Below are positions 62,825 through 64,000 of a stretch of DNA of 64,000 nucleotides, in pieces. The stretch comes from Candidatus Sulfotelmatobacter sp. (GTDB taxonomy: Bacteria; Acidobacteriota; Terriglobia; Terriglobales; Acidobacteriaceae). The translations under genes and the position numbers were made by a program. Location of the stretch: contig JAOAPI010000045.1 of assembly GCA_025462865.1 (NCBI GenBank), positions 62,001 through 126,000 of the forward strand. The letters run 5' to 3'. Every line of letters begins with the position of its first letter. Position 1 is the first letter of the stretch. The notes beneath the pieces are model-generated. The model saw only the letters and a program-made list of their open reading frames with translations. It had not been told where the DNA came from and did not search any database.

Positions 62825-64000
62825 TTAATTTTCTTTCGATCCTCCAAGGAAGGTTGGGGTGCCGGTGAGGACGCCCTGAAAATCGCGCAGAGGCCGTCCG
62901 ATACAAATGCGATCCGGCCCGAGCCTCAACTCCCTGATTGTGTGCTCGTGGGCTCCACTGCGCCGCTTGATGGTGGAGATAGCCTGGCAGACTTCTCCAT
63001 GACTCTCGAAGTAGCGGAGCAGAAGAATATTGTCGGCGAGATAGCTGACGTCGACCGCACTCTGTAGCGGAGAGCCGATCGTTCCGGCCTGCGCGAGGAT
63101 CATAAGTGTTAGAACGCCACGATTGTTTAGATAGGCCAGCAGTTCATGCAGGTGAACCGCGAGAAACTTCTCGCCCGGCATCGATTGCAGATAGCCATTC
63201 AAGCTGTCGATGATAATCACACGGACATTCTCTTGCTCGACCTGCTGTTGAACGCTGGCCACTAGTTGCCCCGGCGACATTTCCGCAGGATCCACGCGCT
63301 GGATGACAATCTTGCCGCTCGCAATATGTGGTCTGAGATCAATCCCCAGACCTGCGGCGCGGGTCATCATGGTGTGCGGACCTTCTTCGAAGGAGAAGAT
63401 GACGGAAGACTCTCCACGTCGAGCCGCCGTTGCCGCCCACTGCATAGCGATGCTGGTCTTGCCGCAACCTGCGGGACCAATTAATAGAGTGCTGGTGCCG
63501 CGGTCAAGCCCGCCACCAGTCAGGGTATCGAGCTCGGAAATTCCACTGGAGACTGGTTCCGGGGATTGCCCGGAGCGAGAGTCGGCGGCGATCAGGCGCG
63601 GGAAAACTACCACGCCGCCGGTTGCAATTGTGTAATCGTGAAGACCTTCGCGATAAGGAGTGCCACGCAGTTTCAGGATCTCGATTTGGCGCCGTGTCTT
63701 GCCATATTCGCGCGGCACCCTATCCATGCTTACTACGCCGTGCACAACGCTGTGCAGTTGCAGGTCCGGTTCGCGGGAACTGCGATCATCAAGTAGCAGC
63801 ACGGTGCATTCCTGACTGGCCATGAAGTCTTTCAACGACAAGATCTGGCGCCGGTAGCGCAGTGGATCCTTCGCCAGCATGCGTAGTTCGCTGAGCGCAT
63901 CTATCACCAGCCGCTCCGGGCGCACGCGCTGCACTTCTTTGACGATACGCTGCATGCGATCGTTGAGTTCAACTTCCGCGGGATGGAAGACCGTGTACTG
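62825..64000 (-). CDS. KaiC-like ATPase (C-terminal part, 5' end outside window)
   Basis: The last 391 residues of a KaiC-family RecA-type ATPase; the gene starts beyond 64000. Part of the first ATPase domain is present (LVIDALSELRMLAKDP; TVLLLDDRSS), and the complete second domain follows. That domain has GPAGCGKTSIAMQW (Walker A), FSFEEGP with the catalytic Glu pair, and IIIDSLNGYLQSM. Two-domain KaiC-like proteins outside cyanobacteria act in stress or signalling rather than proven circadian timing. It is followed at once by a pseudo-receiver histidine kinase, a pairing that suggests a KaiC-controlled two-component pathway. Confidence 0.85.
   Translation of the reverse strand, partial: QYTVFHPAEVELNDRMQRIVKEVQRVRPERLVIDALSELRMLAKDPLRYRRQILSLKDFMASQECTVLLLDDRSSREPDLQLHSVVHGVVSMDRVPREYGKTRRQIEILKLRGTPYREGLHDYTIATGGVVVFPRLIAADSRSGQSPEPVSSGISELDTLTGGGLDRGTSTLLIGPAGCGKTSIAMQWAATAARRGESSVIFSFEEGPHTMMTRAAGLGIDLRPHIASGKIVIQRVDPAEMSPGQLVASVQQQVEQENVRVIIIDSLNGYLQSMPGEKFLAVHLHELLAYLNNRGVLTLMILAQAGTIGSPLQSAVDVSYLADNILLLRYFESHGEVCQAISTIKRRSGAHEHTIRELRLGPDRICIGRPLRDFQGVLTGTPTFLGGSKEN

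Overview
The window looks like a chromosomal segment of an Acidobacteriota bacterium, most likely of the Terriglobia/Koribacter type. This is an inference from gene content and protein style: a giant poly-HAMP kinase, PilZ and Flp proteins, an HpnI-type hopanoid glycosyltransferase, secreted Ig-like proteins, a YXWXP-type protein, a TreT/DUF5752 trehalose cluster and an A-type oxidase cluster. Base composition is moderately GC-rich and even throughout. I saw no rRNA, tRNA, CRISPR, insertion sequence or prophage. About 56 protein genes are supported; two of them, one at each end, run off the window.

Layout. 1-4.7 kb: the 5' part of a soluble poly-HAMP sensor kinase (minus strand), diverging from a membrane NarL-type histidine kinase. 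5-10.2 kb: a trehalose operon with a membrane-sensor-fused OtsA, OtsB, a DUF5752 protein and a TreT-like synthase. 10.3-16.9 kb: envelope and transport genes on the minus strand (AsmA-like, AI-2E-type permease with an unusual C-terminal domain, a Big-2/PQQ-like lipoprotein). 17-25.6 kb: secreted Ig-like and Pro/Ser-rich proteins, a Ser/Thr kinase, MscS, a YXWXP protein, a small PEP-CTERM-like protein and stress-type proteins. 25.8-31.2 kb: secreted aldose epimerase, S9 peptidase, HpnI, and a LolA-like protein. 31.4-32 kb: a PilZ protein and an Flp pilin.

32-44 kb is the most interesting part. Heme O synthase and two SH3-like proteins (minus) face a nine-gene plus-strand respiratory operon: a Cyc2-like monoheme cytochrome-porin fusion, a diheme cytochrome c, a blue-copper protein, oxidase subunits II, I, III, III-like and IV, and a small CxxC membrane protein. 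The gene order suggests an electron path from the outer membrane through periplasmic carriers to oxygen. Subunit I appears to lack the conserved K-channel lysine. The divergent promoter region carries a perfect 13-bp inverted repeat with arms 109 bp apart.

44-64 kb is mostly housekeeping and accessory genes: an amidohydrolase, ThiE, YceH, a holin-like membrane protein, a SUMF1-fold protein without the first catalytic cysteine, an isochorismatase-type hydrolase, a 2,4-dienoyl-CoA-reductase-like SDR, an NmrA-like protein, a convergent pair of PilZ proteins, a lipid kinase with SppA, an HU protein, a serine hydrolase and PgeF. An HxlR regulator follows, with a clear palindromic operator and next to it the remnant of a PhnB-type gene. 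A BNR beta-propeller protein and a KaiC-like ATPase with a pseudo-receiver histidine kinase close the window.
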